Origin: Clostridiales bacterium
Lineage (GTDB): Bacteria; Bacillota; Clostridia; Oscillospirales; CAG-272
Length of the DNA: 53,250 nt
Assembly (NCBI GenBank): GCA_024693345.1
Contig: JAILLB010000049.1
Span: 1-53,250, forward strand
Direction: 5' to 3'
The position numbers and the translations under genes were made by a program. The notes beneath the pieces are model-generated. The model was not told the DNA's origin and did no database searches. It saw only the letters and a list, made by a program, of their open reading frames with translations. Of the stretch, positions 1 through 7,114 are shown in pieces. The stretch's first letter is position 1. The number at the start of each line of letters is the position of its first letter.

Positions 1-119
1 AGAAATTCTTCTATTTCGGCAGTCAAAATCTTTTTTCTGTACTTTACTGACCATACCATATGATAGTTTATGTTGCACACAGATGTGCGGTAATGTATTA
101 GATTATTCTTCATACACAT
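1..119 (-). mobile_element. tnpA: IS200/IS605-type TnpA transposase, N-terminal fragment cut by window edge
   Basis: Reading the minus strand from an ATG at 119 (or the in-frame ATG at 113) gives about 39 residues that run off the left edge. The stretch INYHMVWSVKYRKKIL is the typical start of the Y1 (HUH) single-strand transposase of IS200/IS605 elements, which cuts DNA with one tyrosine. The HUH and Tyr motifs would lie outside the window. Only a weak ribosome site is visible upstream. The reading is clear for the family; whether the rest of the gene is intact cannot be seen. Confidence 0.8.
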
Positions 120-159
120 AGTATACCACATTTCCAATTAAATGTACATATAAAAGGGG

Positions 160-198
160 CGCCTGTATCTCGGTAATTGAATTATCGAGGATTAGGCG
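160..198 (-). repeat. Imperfect hairpin in front of tnpA, candidate IS200 left end
   Basis: CGCCT at 160-164 pairs with AGGCG at 194-198. Inside it, CTCG at 169-172 pairs with CGAG at 186-189 around an AT-rich tip. IS200/IS605 elements carry a subterminal imperfect hairpin just upstream of tnpA that the transposase recognises and that can also block expression. Position and shape fit that role; the exact element boundary is not determined. Confidence 0.5.
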
Positions 199-227
199 TA
201 GTTCATCCTAAAAATACGCACAAAACA

Positions 228-243
228 CGATATAATTATATCG
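228..243. promoter_or_regulatory. Perfect 16-bp palindrome containing a TATAAT box
   Basis: CGATATAATTATATCG is a perfect inverted repeat holding a consensus -10 hexamer on each strand. It lies 19 bp before the ATPase stub. It could be the promoter or operator of that gene; no good -35 is visible on the plus strand. Confidence 0.35.
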
Positions 244-261
244 CTAAAGGAAATTTATGAT

Positions 262-327
262 ATGGAACGCAAAATATATAAAGACTTGATTGCCTGTAAC
301 ACCCAAAATGCAACAACAAAGCATTAG
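262..327 (+). pseudogene. Stub of an AAA/DUF4143-type ATPase gene
   Basis: An ATG at 262, preceded by AAAGGA, starts a 21-codon frame reading MERKIYKDLIA and then unrelated residues to a stop at 325-327. The first eleven residues look like the conserved opening of DUF4143-type ATPases (RKIY..L..W before the Walker A region). After about position 296 the similarity stops. I infer that the gene was cut there and its remainder replaced by the fic regulatory region. A perfect 16-bp palindrome (228-243, containing TATAAT) sits in front and may hold the old promoter. The match is short, so the assignment is tentative. Confidence 0.4.
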
Positions 328-418
328 GGAACAAAAACAAACATATTTTATTAATAGTTCCCTAAAATTTGACAATTAGGGAACATTGTTGTATAATTAC
401 ATACAAAAAGTTCCCTAA
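324..418 (+). promoter_or_regulatory. fic promoter with four GTTCCCTAA operator boxes
   Basis: TTGACA at 369-374 and TATAAT at 392-397, spaced 17 bp, form a perfect consensus promoter. The 9-mer GTTCCCTAA or its complement TTAGGGAAC occurs four times with no mismatch: 324-332 (minus form), 357-365 (plus), 376-384 (minus, inside the promoter spacer) and 410-418 (plus, just past the start site and running into the ribosome site). The arms 357-365/376-384 and 376-384/410-418 make inverted pairs. This is the layout of a strongly repressed, probably autoregulated, promoter. No candidate repressor gene is visible nearby apart from the Fic protein itself. Confidence 0.75.
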
Positions 419-430
419 GGAGGCTGTGAT

Positions 431-1363
431 GTGAATACATTTGAACAAATTCAGAGTCTTTTGCGTTCAAGAGCAGAATTACGCTCCAGACTTGCACTTA
501 TCCCGTACGATGGAACTGTAGAGGTGAAAATAGTTGGTGACAACAAATATCTCTATATACGTAAGAGAAAGGCAGGCAGGGTAACATCTACCTATGTCGG
601 TCAGTTCGGAGATGACCTCTACAACCTTTTGCTTAGAAACAGCAAAGAGGCAAGAGAATTGCGAAAGCAAATCCGACAAATCGAAAAAGAACTTGCAAAG
701 CTGGGCTATGAAGAGAACGACCTTCCGGCAGAGACGCTGCTTAATCTGGAACTTGCCAGAGCAAATATGAAGACGATGATATACGATCAAGCTGTTTTGG
801 AAGGCGTTGCTACGACTTTTCCCGACACTGAATCAATCATAGAAAACGGCAAGGTCAACAACATGAAAGCGGATGATGTTCAGAAAATACTAAATCTGAA
901 ACACGCCTGGGAATTCGTTCTTGACAAAGACGTGATACTCGCACCATCGAATTATTATCTTTCATCATACATTGCGAAGATTGTAAATGAGGGTTTTTAT
1001 CAGGAAGGTGGAAGAATCAGAAGTGTTACTGTAACGATAGGTGGCTCATCCTTTGTGCCTCCGGTACCAATTGAATACATAGTCAAGGAGGACATCGAAG
1101 CGATTCTGGCATCTAAGAAAGAAAAAATCGACATTGCAATCGATTTGATTCTTTATGTCATGAAAACCCAGATTTACAACGATGGAAATAAAAGAACTGC
1201 TGTAATTTTCGGAAATCACTATATGATAGCCAATGCTCTTGGCCTAATTATCATTCCTTATGACAAAGTAAGCGAATTTAAGCATAAGTTGGTGCTTTAC
1301 TATGAAGATGAGGATTTGACGTCCGTTAAGGTATTCCTGAAAGATTGTTGGGTAAAAAAATAA
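431..1363 (+). CDS. Fic/DOC-fold protein with DUF6788-like N-terminus, catalytic His missing
   Basis: 310 residues from a GTG at 431, chosen because AAGGAGG ends 7 bp upstream. Residues 20-95 resemble the small DUF6788-type domain (IPYDGTVEVK, KYLYIRKRKAGRV) and end in a charged helix. Residues 115-130 (AVLEGVATT, E124-G125) resemble the inhibitory helix of Fic enzymes. The Fic loop is at about 246-256, TQIYNDGNKRT: the GN(K)R anion-binding part is present, but the usual HPF is QIY, so the general-base His is Gln247. Fic proteins normally transfer AMP or other phosphate-linked groups to target hydroxyls. Loss of His suggests little or no such activity; a regulatory or DNA-linked role is possible. 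No partner antitoxin gene is adjacent. The gene sits in accessory DNA beside IS200 and an ATPase stub. Confidence 0.75.
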   Translation: MNTFEQIQSLLRSRAELRSRLALIPYDGTVEVKIVGDNKYLYIRKRKAGRVTSTYVGQFGDDLYNLLLRNSKEARELRKQIRQIEKELAKLGYEENDLPAETLLNLELARANMKTMIYDQAVLEGVATTFPDTESIIENGKVNNMKADDVQKILNLKHAWEFVLDKDVILAPSNYYLSSYIAKIVNEGFYQEGGRIRSVTVTIGGSSFVPPVPIEYIVKEDIEAILASKKEKIDIAIDLILYVMKTQIYNDGNKRTAVIFGNHYMIANALGLIIIPYDKVSEFKHKLVLYYEDEDLTSVKVFLKDCWVKK

Positions 1364-1396
1364 GGATCATTGTTGCGTATTCTGCAAAAAAAGAAA

Positions 1397-1420
1397 ATCG
1401 GGCAAACTTAATTGCCCGAT
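1397..1420 (-). terminator. Terminator after tRNA-Pro, shared with fic
   Basis: ATCGGGCAA (1397-1405) pairs perfectly with TTGCCCGAT (1412-1420) around six bases. On the minus strand a T-rich run follows, which fits termination after tRNA-Pro. On the plus strand the T-run is short, so it is a weaker end for fic. Confidence 0.75.
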
Positions 1421-1424
1421 TTAC

Positions 1425-1500
1425 TGGTCTGAGTGACTGGACTTGAACCAGCGGCCTCTACCACCCCAAGGTAGCGCGCTACCAACTGCGCCACACCCAG
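1425..1500 (-). tRNA. tRNA-Pro (anticodon GGG)
   Basis: The minus strand folds as a full cloverleaf of 76 nt with an encoded CCA (1425-1427). The acceptor is CTGGGTG/CACTCAG, the D stem GCGC/GCGC, the anticodon stem CTACC/GGTAG with loop TTGGGGT, and the T arm has TTCAAGT. Placing T33 directly before the anticodon gives GGG, proline. There is little room for a separate promoter after the rplL terminator, so it may be transcribed by readthrough from rplJL. Confidence 0.93.
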
Positions 1501-1518
1501 TTGTATTAAAAGTGATTT

Positions 1519-1544
1519 GGAACGACCGCGTTTGCGGTCGTTCC
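1519..1544 (-). terminator. Terminator of the rplJ-rplL operon
   Basis: An 11-bp perfect stem GGAACGACCGC/GCGGTCGTTCC with a 4-base loop lies 17 bp past the rplL stop on the minus strand. The trailing T-tract is only modest (AAATCACTTTT), so partial readthrough into tRNA-Pro is plausible. Confidence 0.75.
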
Positions 1545-1560
1545 GTTTTGTAATTGAAAA

Positions 1561-1935
1561 TTACTTAAGTTCAACTTCTGCGCCGAGTTCTGTAAGCTGA
1601 GCAGCGATCTTGTCAGCTTCTTCCTTAGCAACGCCTTCCTTAACCGGCTTCGGAGCTGCTTCAACGAGTTCCTTAGCTTCCTTAAGTCCAAGACCTGTGA
1701 TTTCACGAACAGCCTTGATAACGTCGAGCTTCTTAGCTCCGAAAGATTTAAGAACTACGTCAAATTCTGTCTTCTCTTCAGCAGCAGCAGCGCCAGCGCC
1801 AGGAGCAGCAGCGACAGCTACGGGAGCAGCAGATACGCCGAATTCTTCTTCAAGAGCTTTAACGAGGTCAGATACCTCAAGAATTGTAAGAGCTTTTATC
1901 TCATCGATTATAGCAGTAATTTTTTCAGATGCCAT
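1561..1935 (-). CDS. rplL: 50S ribosomal protein L7/L12
   Basis: 124 residues, the usual length. Residues 1-30 form the helical L10-binding dimerisation domain. An Ala/Gly-rich hinge ([13 protein letters not shown], about 42-55) follows, then the C-terminal factor-binding domain with KTEFDVVL and [13 protein letters not shown]. Four copies bind L10 to form the ribosomal stalk that recruits translation GTPases. The start is supported by GGAGG 10 bp upstream. It lies 40 bp downstream of rplJ in the same operon and is followed by a terminator, so rpoB is not linked here. Confidence 0.97.
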   Translation of the reverse strand: MASEKITAIIDEIKALTILEVSDLVKALEEEFGVSAAPVAVAAAPGAGAAAAEEKTEFDVVLKSFGAKKLDVIKAVREITGLGLKEAKELVEAAPKPVKEGVAKEEADKIAAQLTELGAEVELK

Positions 1936-1975
1936 TTTAAATATCCTCCATTAAGATTTGTAATAGTTTGAAAAT

Positions 1976-2560
1976 TTATGCTGTTGGTTCTTCAGTTGAA
2001 GCAGGAGCTTCTTCTTTTGTCTCTTCTGCAACCGGTTCTGCTGCAGGAGCTTCCTCTGTTCCGGCTTCGCCGTTCTTGTCGACGATTGCCTGGAGTACGA
2101 AAGCAAGACTGTAAAGGGAAGACTGAAGACTTCCGAGTATTTTACCAATAAGAACTTCTTTGGCAGGAATATTAGCGAGAGCTTCTATACCAGCTTTGTC
2201 AAGAACTTCGCCATCAACGTATCCACTCTTTAATTCAAAAGTTTCAACCTTGTCTGCATATTTCTTGAGTATCTTAGCGGCAATAACCTGGTCTTTGGCA
2301 CTTGTAGCAAATGCTGTCATACCATTCAGATCATCAAAAAGTTTCTCATAACCATTTTCTTCAAAAGCTCTTTTTGCGAGAGTATTCTTTAATACGGAAT
2401 ATTCAACGCCAGCTTCACGAAGTTCTTTACGAAGTGCTGTGTCATCAGCAACGGTTATACCCTGATAAGAAACAACAACACCTGCAACCGAATTTTTAAC
2501 TCTTTCGGAAAACTCAGCTACGATCTGTTTTTTAGATTCGAGTACGCTTGCACTTGGCAT
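1976..2560 (-). CDS. rplJ: 50S ribosomal protein L10
   Basis: 194 residues from the ATG at 2560 (MPSASVLESKKQ). A GTG four codons upstream is less likely because AAGGGTGG lies at normal distance from the ATG. L10 binds 23S rRNA through its N-terminal domain (KKQIVAEFSERV, VVSYQGITVADDTALRK) and holds L7/L12 dimers on its C-terminal helix. Here the chain ends in a Glu/Ala-rich tail (EEAPAAEPVAEETKEEAP) that is longer than in B. subtilis L10. A typical L10 leader with its own promoter controls expression. rplK and rplA, usually just upstream, are absent. Confidence 0.96.
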   Translation of the reverse strand: MPSASVLESKKQIVAEFSERVKNSVAGVVVSYQGITVADDTALRKELREAGVEYSVLKNTLAKRAFEENGYEKLFDDLNGMTAFATSAKDQVIAAKILKKYADKVETFELKSGYVDGEVLDKAGIEALANIPAKEVLIGKILGSLQSSLYSLAFVLQAIVDKNGEAGTEEAPAAEPVAEETKEEAPASTEEPTA

Positions 2561-2613
2561 TAAGTTCACCACCCTTCATATATTTATAAGCTAAGCTTTT
2601 GCTCAAAATGAGC

Positions 2614-2737
2614 AACAAAAAAATCTTTTTCGCAGACTCCTAAGGTATGCGGAAAAGATTACAATTATCATATTGATCTTTCCTCGGCAGGGAAGCTCAG
2701 CTTTTACAAAAACCTGCTGTCTTAGGATTGCTCGACT
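2614..2737 (-). ncRNA. Ribosomal protein L10 leader with attenuator
   Basis: The minus-strand leader has the features of the Firmicutes L10 leader: AAGACAGCAGG, GCTTCCCTGCCGAGG, then a long terminator hairpin. The stem TGCGGAAAAGATT (2648-2660) pairs with AATCTTTTTCGCA (2622-2634) and is followed by a run of T on the minus strand. In this family the L10(L12)4 complex binds the upper part and lets the terminator form, giving feedback control of rplJL. Confidence 0.88.
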
Positions 2738-2766
2738 ATGTTATCACAAAATCATTGTGGTGTCAA
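2738..2766 (-). promoter_or_regulatory. Promoter of the L10 leader and rplJL
   Basis: On the minus strand TTGACA (complement of 2761-2766) and TAACAT (complement of 2738-2743) are 17 bp apart. The first leader bases follow at the expected distance. Confidence 0.7.
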
Positions 2767-2805
2767 CAAGAATTTTTATATTTTTAAAAGTTTTTTTAAA
2801 AGAAA

Positions 2806-2831
2806 AGATGTCCCGGTGAAACGGGACATCT
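2806..2831 (-). terminator. Terminator of gpmA
   Basis: AGATGTCCCG/CGGGACATCT, a 10-bp perfect stem with a 6-base loop, is followed on the minus strand by TTTTCTTTTAAAAAAACTTTT. It lies 12 bp after the gpmA stop. Confidence 0.88.
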
Positions 2832-2843
2832 GACTTTCATTGA

Positions 2844-3590
2844 TTATTTCCTTTTTCCTTGGTTTGCAACAGCATCCATTTTAGCTTTGAGAGCTTCCTG
2901 GTCACCGAGATAATAACTCTTTACTACCTTGAAATTGTCATCGAATTCGTATACAAGCGGTACACCTGTAGGAATGTTTACGCCTATAATCTCGTCGTTT
3001 GAAAGGTTATCAAAATACTTAACCAATGCTCTGAGAGAATTTCCGTGAGCTGCGATAATTACTCTCTTGCCTGCCTTCATGTCAGCTTTGATTGTCTCTT
3101 CAAAGAAGGGAACAACTCTTTCAACTGTTGTTTCAAGGCTTTCGTTCTGAGGGAGAAGAGAAGGATCAACATTTCTGAACATTGCCTGTTTCTTTGCAGA
3201 ACGTTCATCATTGTCATCAAGTGCCGGTGGTTTGACATCATAACTTCTGCGCCATACTTTAACCTGGTCTTCACCGTATTTCTCTGCGGTTTCGGATTTG
3301 TTCAACCCCTGAAGAGCACCATAGTGACGTTCATTGAGTTTCCATGTTTTTACAACAGGGAGCCAGTTTCTGTCCATTTCATCAAGGACATGGTTGAGAG
3401 TGTGAATGGCTCTCTTAAGATAAGATGTATAGCATACATCAAAGTCATATCCTGCTTCCTTGAGTGTTCTTCCTGCCTGTTTAGCCTCTTCGTGACCTTT
3501 TTCACTGAGGTCGACATCTGTCCAACCGGTGAAAAGATTGAGTTTGTTCCATTCGCTTTCGCCGTGTCTAACAAGTACAAGTTTCATCAT
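2844..3590 (-). CDS. gpmA: 2,3-bisphosphoglycerate-dependent phosphoglycerate mutase
   Basis: 248 residues, standard for the dPGM family. It interconverts 3- and 2-phosphoglycerate in lower glycolysis through a phosphohistidine. The N-terminus [12 protein letters not shown] carries the catalytic [15 protein letters not shown], the [12 protein letters not shown] block and [10 protein letters not shown] (second His) are all present, so it should be active. Two adjacent ATGs open the frame; the first lies closer to AGAAAGG. It follows mnmE by 38 bp on the same strand and ends in a strong terminator. Enolase, the next enzyme of the pathway, lies 13 kb away on the other strand. Confidence 0.96.
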   Translation of the reverse strand: MMKLVLVRHGESEWNKLNLFTGWTDVDLSEKGHEEAKQAGRTLKEAGYDFDVCYTSYLKRAIHTLNHVLDEMDRNWLPVVKTWKLNERHYGALQGLNKSETAEKYGEDQVKVWRRSYDVKPPALDDNDERSAKKQAMFRNVDPSLLPQNESLETTVERVVPFFEETIKADMKAGKRVIIAAHGNSLRALVKYFDNLSNDEIIGVNIPTGVPLVYEFDDNFKVVKSYYLGDQEALKAKMDAVANQGKRK

Positions 3591-3628
3591 TTTTATATAT
3601 GCCTTTCTTTAAATAATTCATTAATTAA

Positions 3629-5017
3629 TTATTTGCCAACACAAAATCTTGAAAAGATGTCATCAACTATCTCAATGCCGACCTGTCTTCCGTCAAGTTC
3701 GCCGAGAGATGTCATGACTCCTTCAAGTTCGGTTCCCGCAACGTCAATTGTTGATTCGTCAAGTGCTTGCAATGCACTTTTTGCAGACTCAAGTGCTTTT
3801 GCCGCGCTTGCTTTTTGTCTTGCATTGGTGAGAACCGGATGAGAAATATCACTGAGCTGTTCATCCAAAAACAACTTGTTAATTGTCTCACATATTTTAC
3901 CATAATGCGAGTCGTTTTTGGTAGACATTTCTACTATATTTTTAAAATCTTCAAATTTTGATGTATCCGGATTCGGATTGAGATCAGTTTTATTCAACAC
4001 TATCAGTACTGTTGAACCTTTGTTCTGCATCTCGCGTGCTTTTTCAATTATCAATTCATCATCGGAATCAAAAGATACAGTTTCAAATACACAAATCAGA
4101 AAATCTGAATTTTCCATTTGTTTTAATGATCTTTTGACCCCTTCCGACTCTATCTCATCGATTGTGTTTCTTATTCCCGCAGTATCGGACAAGTTGAGAG
4201 TTACATCTCCGCACACCACCGATTCAGTTATTATGTCTCTTGTGGTACCCGCTTTGTCGGTTACAATTGCTCGGTCTTCTCTGCACAAAAGATTCAGCAA
4301 TGTGGATTTTCCGGTATTTGGCTTTCCGCAGATAACTGTAGGTATCCCTTCAACAATTGCTTTTCCGGTCTTATAAGTTGACAGCAACGATTCAAGTTCC
4401 TTTTGTATGGATTTGATTCTCTCTTTCATTTCTTCTTTGGACATTGAACTCAGTCCTTCATCAGGAAAATCAGTTTCAGCATATACTTCGGACAATACTT
4501 CCTTAGTGTCGTTATATATCTTATCTGTATATCTCGACAGCTGACCTTGAGCATTTCTGTTGGAGAGAATAATGGAACTGGAACTCTTGGCATCAATTAT
4601 GTTGCCGATTGCTTCCGCTTGTGAAAGAGAAATCTTTCCTGACGAAAATGCTCGTCTTGTGAATTCTCCCGGACCGGCCATAACTGCACCGCAGACAAGT
4701 GCACGCGTCAGTACTTCTTTTGTGACTACAATGCCACCGTGACAACTTATTTCTACAGTATCTTCACCTGTAAAAGATTTAGGTGAACGAAAAACTGATG
4801 CAATACCGGTGTCAAGAAGAACACCGTCTTCATAAGTTATGTTAACCGGAAAAGCACTGTTTGCAGGAAGAGAAGAAAGCGGTTTATTGTTTACAGGAAA
4901 AACGAATTTTTCGCATATTGAAATTGCCTCATCGCCTGATACGCGTATGACGGCTATTCCGCCCTTTCCGTGCGGAGTAGATATGGCAGCTATCGTTGAA
5001 GAAAACATTGAATACAT
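3629..5017 (-). CDS. mnmE: tRNA uridine-5-carboxymethylaminomethyl modification GTPase MnmE
   Basis: 462 residues from the ATG at 5017 (MYSMFSSTIAAIST); GAGG lies 6 bp upstream. An in-frame GTG further up falls inside the jag terminator and is rejected. With MnmG this GTPase modifies the wobble uridine of several tRNAs. The N-terminal folate-binding domain (GGIAVIRVSG), a helical domain, the G domain (GKPNTGKSTLLN, DTAGIR, NKTD) and the C-terminal FCVGK with the catalytic Cys are all present. It follows jag as in most bacteria, but mnmG does not follow; gpmA does. A terminator ends only 16 bp before its start codon. Confidence 0.95.
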   Translation of the reverse strand: MYSMFSSTIAAISTPHGKGGIAVIRVSGDEAISICEKFVFPVNNKPLSSLPANSAFPVNITYEDGVLLDTGIASVFRSPKSFTGEDTVEISCHGGIVVTKEVLTRALVCGAVMAGPGEFTRRAFSSGKISLSQAEAIGNIIDAKSSSSIILSNRNAQGQLSRYTDKIYNDTKEVLSEVYAETDFPDEGLSSMSKEEMKERIKSIQKELESLLSTYKTGKAIVEGIPTVICGKPNTGKSTLLNLLCREDRAIVTDKAGTTRDIITESVVCGDVTLNLSDTAGIRNTIDEIESEGVKRSLKQMENSDFLICVFETVSFDSDDELIIEKAREMQNKGSTVLIVLNKTDLNPNPDTSKFEDFKNIVEMSTKNDSHYGKICETINKLFLDEQLSDISHPVLTNARQKASAAKALESAKSALQALDESTIDVAGTELEGVMTSLGELDGRQVGIEIVDDIFSRFCVGK

Positions 5018-5033
5018 ATTGTGCCTCAAAAAA

Positions 5034-5053
5034 GGAGTGGCATTGACCACTCC
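5034..5053 (-). terminator. Terminator between jag and mnmE
   Basis: GGAGTGG/CCACTCC (7 bp, 6-base loop) is followed on the minus strand by six T. It ends 16 bp before the mnmE ATG, so mnmE must be read through it or start from a promoter upstream that crosses it. Confidence 0.8.
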
Positions 5054-5069
5054 TCATTGTGTATACAGA

Positions 5070-5969
5070 TTAGTTGGAAGAGTCGGTTGAATTTGAATTC
5101 AGGCTTGATGAAAACTCTTTGAGTTTTGCAAAATATGAATCCAAGTCTTTTGCCTTCTCTATTTTTCTTGGCTGAGGACGTGGTTTCGAAGGATCGCGCT
5201 TGGGAGTATATTCAGATGCTGTACTCTTACTTGATTTGTTATCCTTCTTGCTGTAGTGTTTGTTTCCGCCCTTGGAATTCTTTTTGCTTGATCTGTTCTT
5301 TTCGCTCTTTGCAACTGATTCTTCAGTTGGCTTTTCTGAGCCTTCCAGATAAATAACAACTCTTCTGTTGCCTTCTGATCCTACTGAATTTGTTGATACG
5401 CCTTCAATAGACTGGATTGTTGAATGGATGATTCTGCGTGAGTATGCATCCATGGGTTCGAGAGTAACGTTTTTGCCTGTTTTTTTAACTTTATCAGCCA
5501 TTTTTTCGGCGAGTTCTTTAAGTGTTGACTCTCTCTTCTCTCTGTAGTTTTCGATATCTACAGAAACGTGAGTATACTTTCTTGCATCATCTTCTTTTTT
5601 ATTTGCTGCAAGATTTATGAGATACTGAAATGCGTTTAGTGTGTCTCCGTGGTGACCAATCAGCTTGCTTGCATCTTCTCCTGAGATTGTCATCAATGCT
5701 TCTCCTTCGCCGTCATCATGAACGATTACTGTTGCATTGAGACCGAGGTTTTCAACGAGTGAAGTTGCGAATGATTTAGCAGCCTCAACTGGTTTGAAAA
5801 TGTATGTTATTTTAAATGTTGATGGGGTTGCACCCATGCCGAGAAAGCCTTTTTTGCCTTCTTCTATCAATTCGGCCGCGAGGTTTTCAACGCTTTCAGA
5901 CAACTCAACCGAGGCAATTTTGAGTGCCTCTTCCTGTGTCTTAGCTTGAACTGTTGTTTCTTTTTTCAT
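5070..5969 (-). CDS. jag: RNA-binding protein Jag/KhpB (Jag_N, KH, R3H)
   Basis: 299 residues, longer than the usual ~210. Residues 1-55 are the Jag_N domain (KTQEEALKIASVEL, KKGFLGMGA). A KH domain with the GxxG-like GHHGDTLNAFQYL lies at about 115-130. An R3H domain with EPMDAYSRRIIH lies at about 175-190. The last ~85 residues are a Ser/Lys-rich low-complexity tail (KKNSKGGNKHYSKKDN) ending in a predicted helix. KhpB binds RNA with KhpA and affects cell elongation in Firmicutes. It lies downstream of yidC as usual and ends at a terminator. GAGG precedes the start. The tail could extend RNA binding; that is inference. Confidence 0.93.
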   Translation of the reverse strand: MKKETTVQAKTQEEALKIASVELSESVENLAAELIEEGKKGFLGMGATPSTFKITYIFKPVEAAKSFATSLVENLGLNATVIVHDDGEGEALMTISGEDASKLIGHHGDTLNAFQYLINLAANKKEDDARKYTHVSVDIENYREKRESTLKELAEKMADKVKKTGKNVTLEPMDAYSRRIIHSTIQSIEGVSTNSVGSEGNRRVVIYLEGSEKPTEESVAKSEKNRSSKKNSKGGNKHYSKKDNKSSKSTASEYTPKRDPSKPRPQPRKIEKAKDLDSYFAKLKEFSSSLNSNSTDSSN

Positions 5970-6028
5970 AATATCCTCTGATTAATGAGGCATCATCGGG
6001 ATGGCCTTCTCCCGAAGTGCCATCAAGA

Positions 6029-7114
6029 TTACTTGTGTTTCTTTTTGTTTACGTTTTCTTTTGGTTTGGATGGTGCAGTGTATGATGCTGAAGGCATATC
6101 ATCACTTTCGTCATCGTCATCATCTCCCGGTAACGGCATATCTGTATCGTCATCATCTTCAAGATATGAAGATTTTTCATTGTACATGTCACGCGCGTTA
6201 CCTGATGAATAGTAAGATTTGTTCGATTGTTTTAATTCTCTTTCTGCTGCTTTGTAATCTTCCTCAGTAAACTTTGGCAAAGGCATTGCTTTGTAGAGTA
6301 TGAGTGTCTGAAGTGTGCTGAGAAGGCTGGTGAACAACCAGTAAATACCGATTGCTGCCGGTACTCTCAATGCTACGAAGAATGTGATGAACGGAAGAAT
6401 CAGCATCATCACTTTCATACCGATACCTTGCTGCTGTTGCTGCATGGGCTGGTATGTAAACTTCTTTGTGATAAACTGTGATGCAAAAGCAACTGCGAGG
6501 TTGAGAATCGGTACAAGAATCAACCATGAAGTGAATGTCGGTACGTCAGCCAAGAAGTTATCTATTCCGAACATATCGAAGTTCGGAAGTGTATCGAGTG
6601 TGACATTTGCGGTTGATATGTTGTTTGTCTCAAGATATGAAATTACTCCGTCGAAATTGTTTTTGATTCCGGCAATGAGTTCAATATCTCCTCTGCCTGT
6701 AAGCGTCAATCCGATTTCTTTGAGATATGTTGTGATGCCGGTGATTGTGTCAGCAGAATATCCGATCATGTTTTTTAAAGGATTGATGATCGTATTGTAA
6801 AGGATGAAAAGGATAGGGAGTTGAACAATCATAGGAAGACAACCGGACAACGGGCTGTATCCTTCGCTCTGATAGAGTGCCTGAATCTCCTGGTTCATCT
6901 TCTGCATGGTAGGCTGGTCAGTTCTACCTTTGTACTTGTTTCTTATTGCCATTTCCTTGGGCTTAAGTCTTGCCTGCTTCTGCATTCCCTTTTGCTGTTT
7001 GATTCCAAGAGGAATGAGAATGATTTTTACTGCAAGCGCAATTAACAACAGAGCAAGCAGGTAGTTGCCTGTTAAGTCGTTAAAAAACTTTAGGATTGTT
7101 CCCATTATTTGCAT
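6029..7114 (-). CDS. yidC: Membrane protein insertase YidC
   Basis: 361 residues. It inserts proteins into the cytoplasmic membrane, alone or with SecYEG. TM1 (YLLALLLIALAVKIILIPLGIKQ) carries the conserved hydrophilic-groove region. A cytoplasmic hairpin follows (KQARLKPKEMAIRNKYKG), then CLPMIVQLPILFILYNTI and two C-terminal membrane segments. A hydrophilic insert with repeated Asn/Thr lies at about residues 115-185 between TM2 and the next segments. The tail after about 290 is very acidic (DDDDTD, GDDDDDESDD) and ends in Lys-rich KENVNKKKHK. It overlaps the yidD end by 10 bp; an alternative ATG three codons later forms TAATG with the yidD stop. Confidence 0.94.
   Translation of the reverse strand: MQIMGTILKFFNDLTGNYLLALLLIALAVKIILIPLGIKQQKGMQKQARLKPKEMAIRNKYKGRTDQPTMQKMNQEIQALYQSEGYSPLSGCLPMIVQLPILFILYNTIINPLKNMIGYSADTITGITTYLKEIGLTLTGRGDIELIAGIKNNFDGVISYLETNNISTANVTLDTLPNFDMFGIDNFLADVPTFTSWLILVPILNLAVAFASQFITKKFTYQPMQQQQQGIGMKVMMLILPFITFFVALRVPAAIGIYWLFTSLLSTLQTLILYKAMPLPKFTEEDYKAAERELKQSNKSYYSSGNARDMYNEKSSYLEDDDDTDMPLPGDDDDDESDDMPSASYTAPSKPKENVNKKKHK

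Noticed and set aside
3045..3842. A 265-codon open frame on the plus strand
   Set aside because: It is antisense to gpmA and mnmE, has no protein-like composition or ribosome site, and both opposing genes are certain.
5018..5050. Upstream GTG start adding 11 residues to MnmE
   Set aside because: It lies inside the jag terminator hairpin and T-run and lacks a ribosome site; ATG at 5017 has one.
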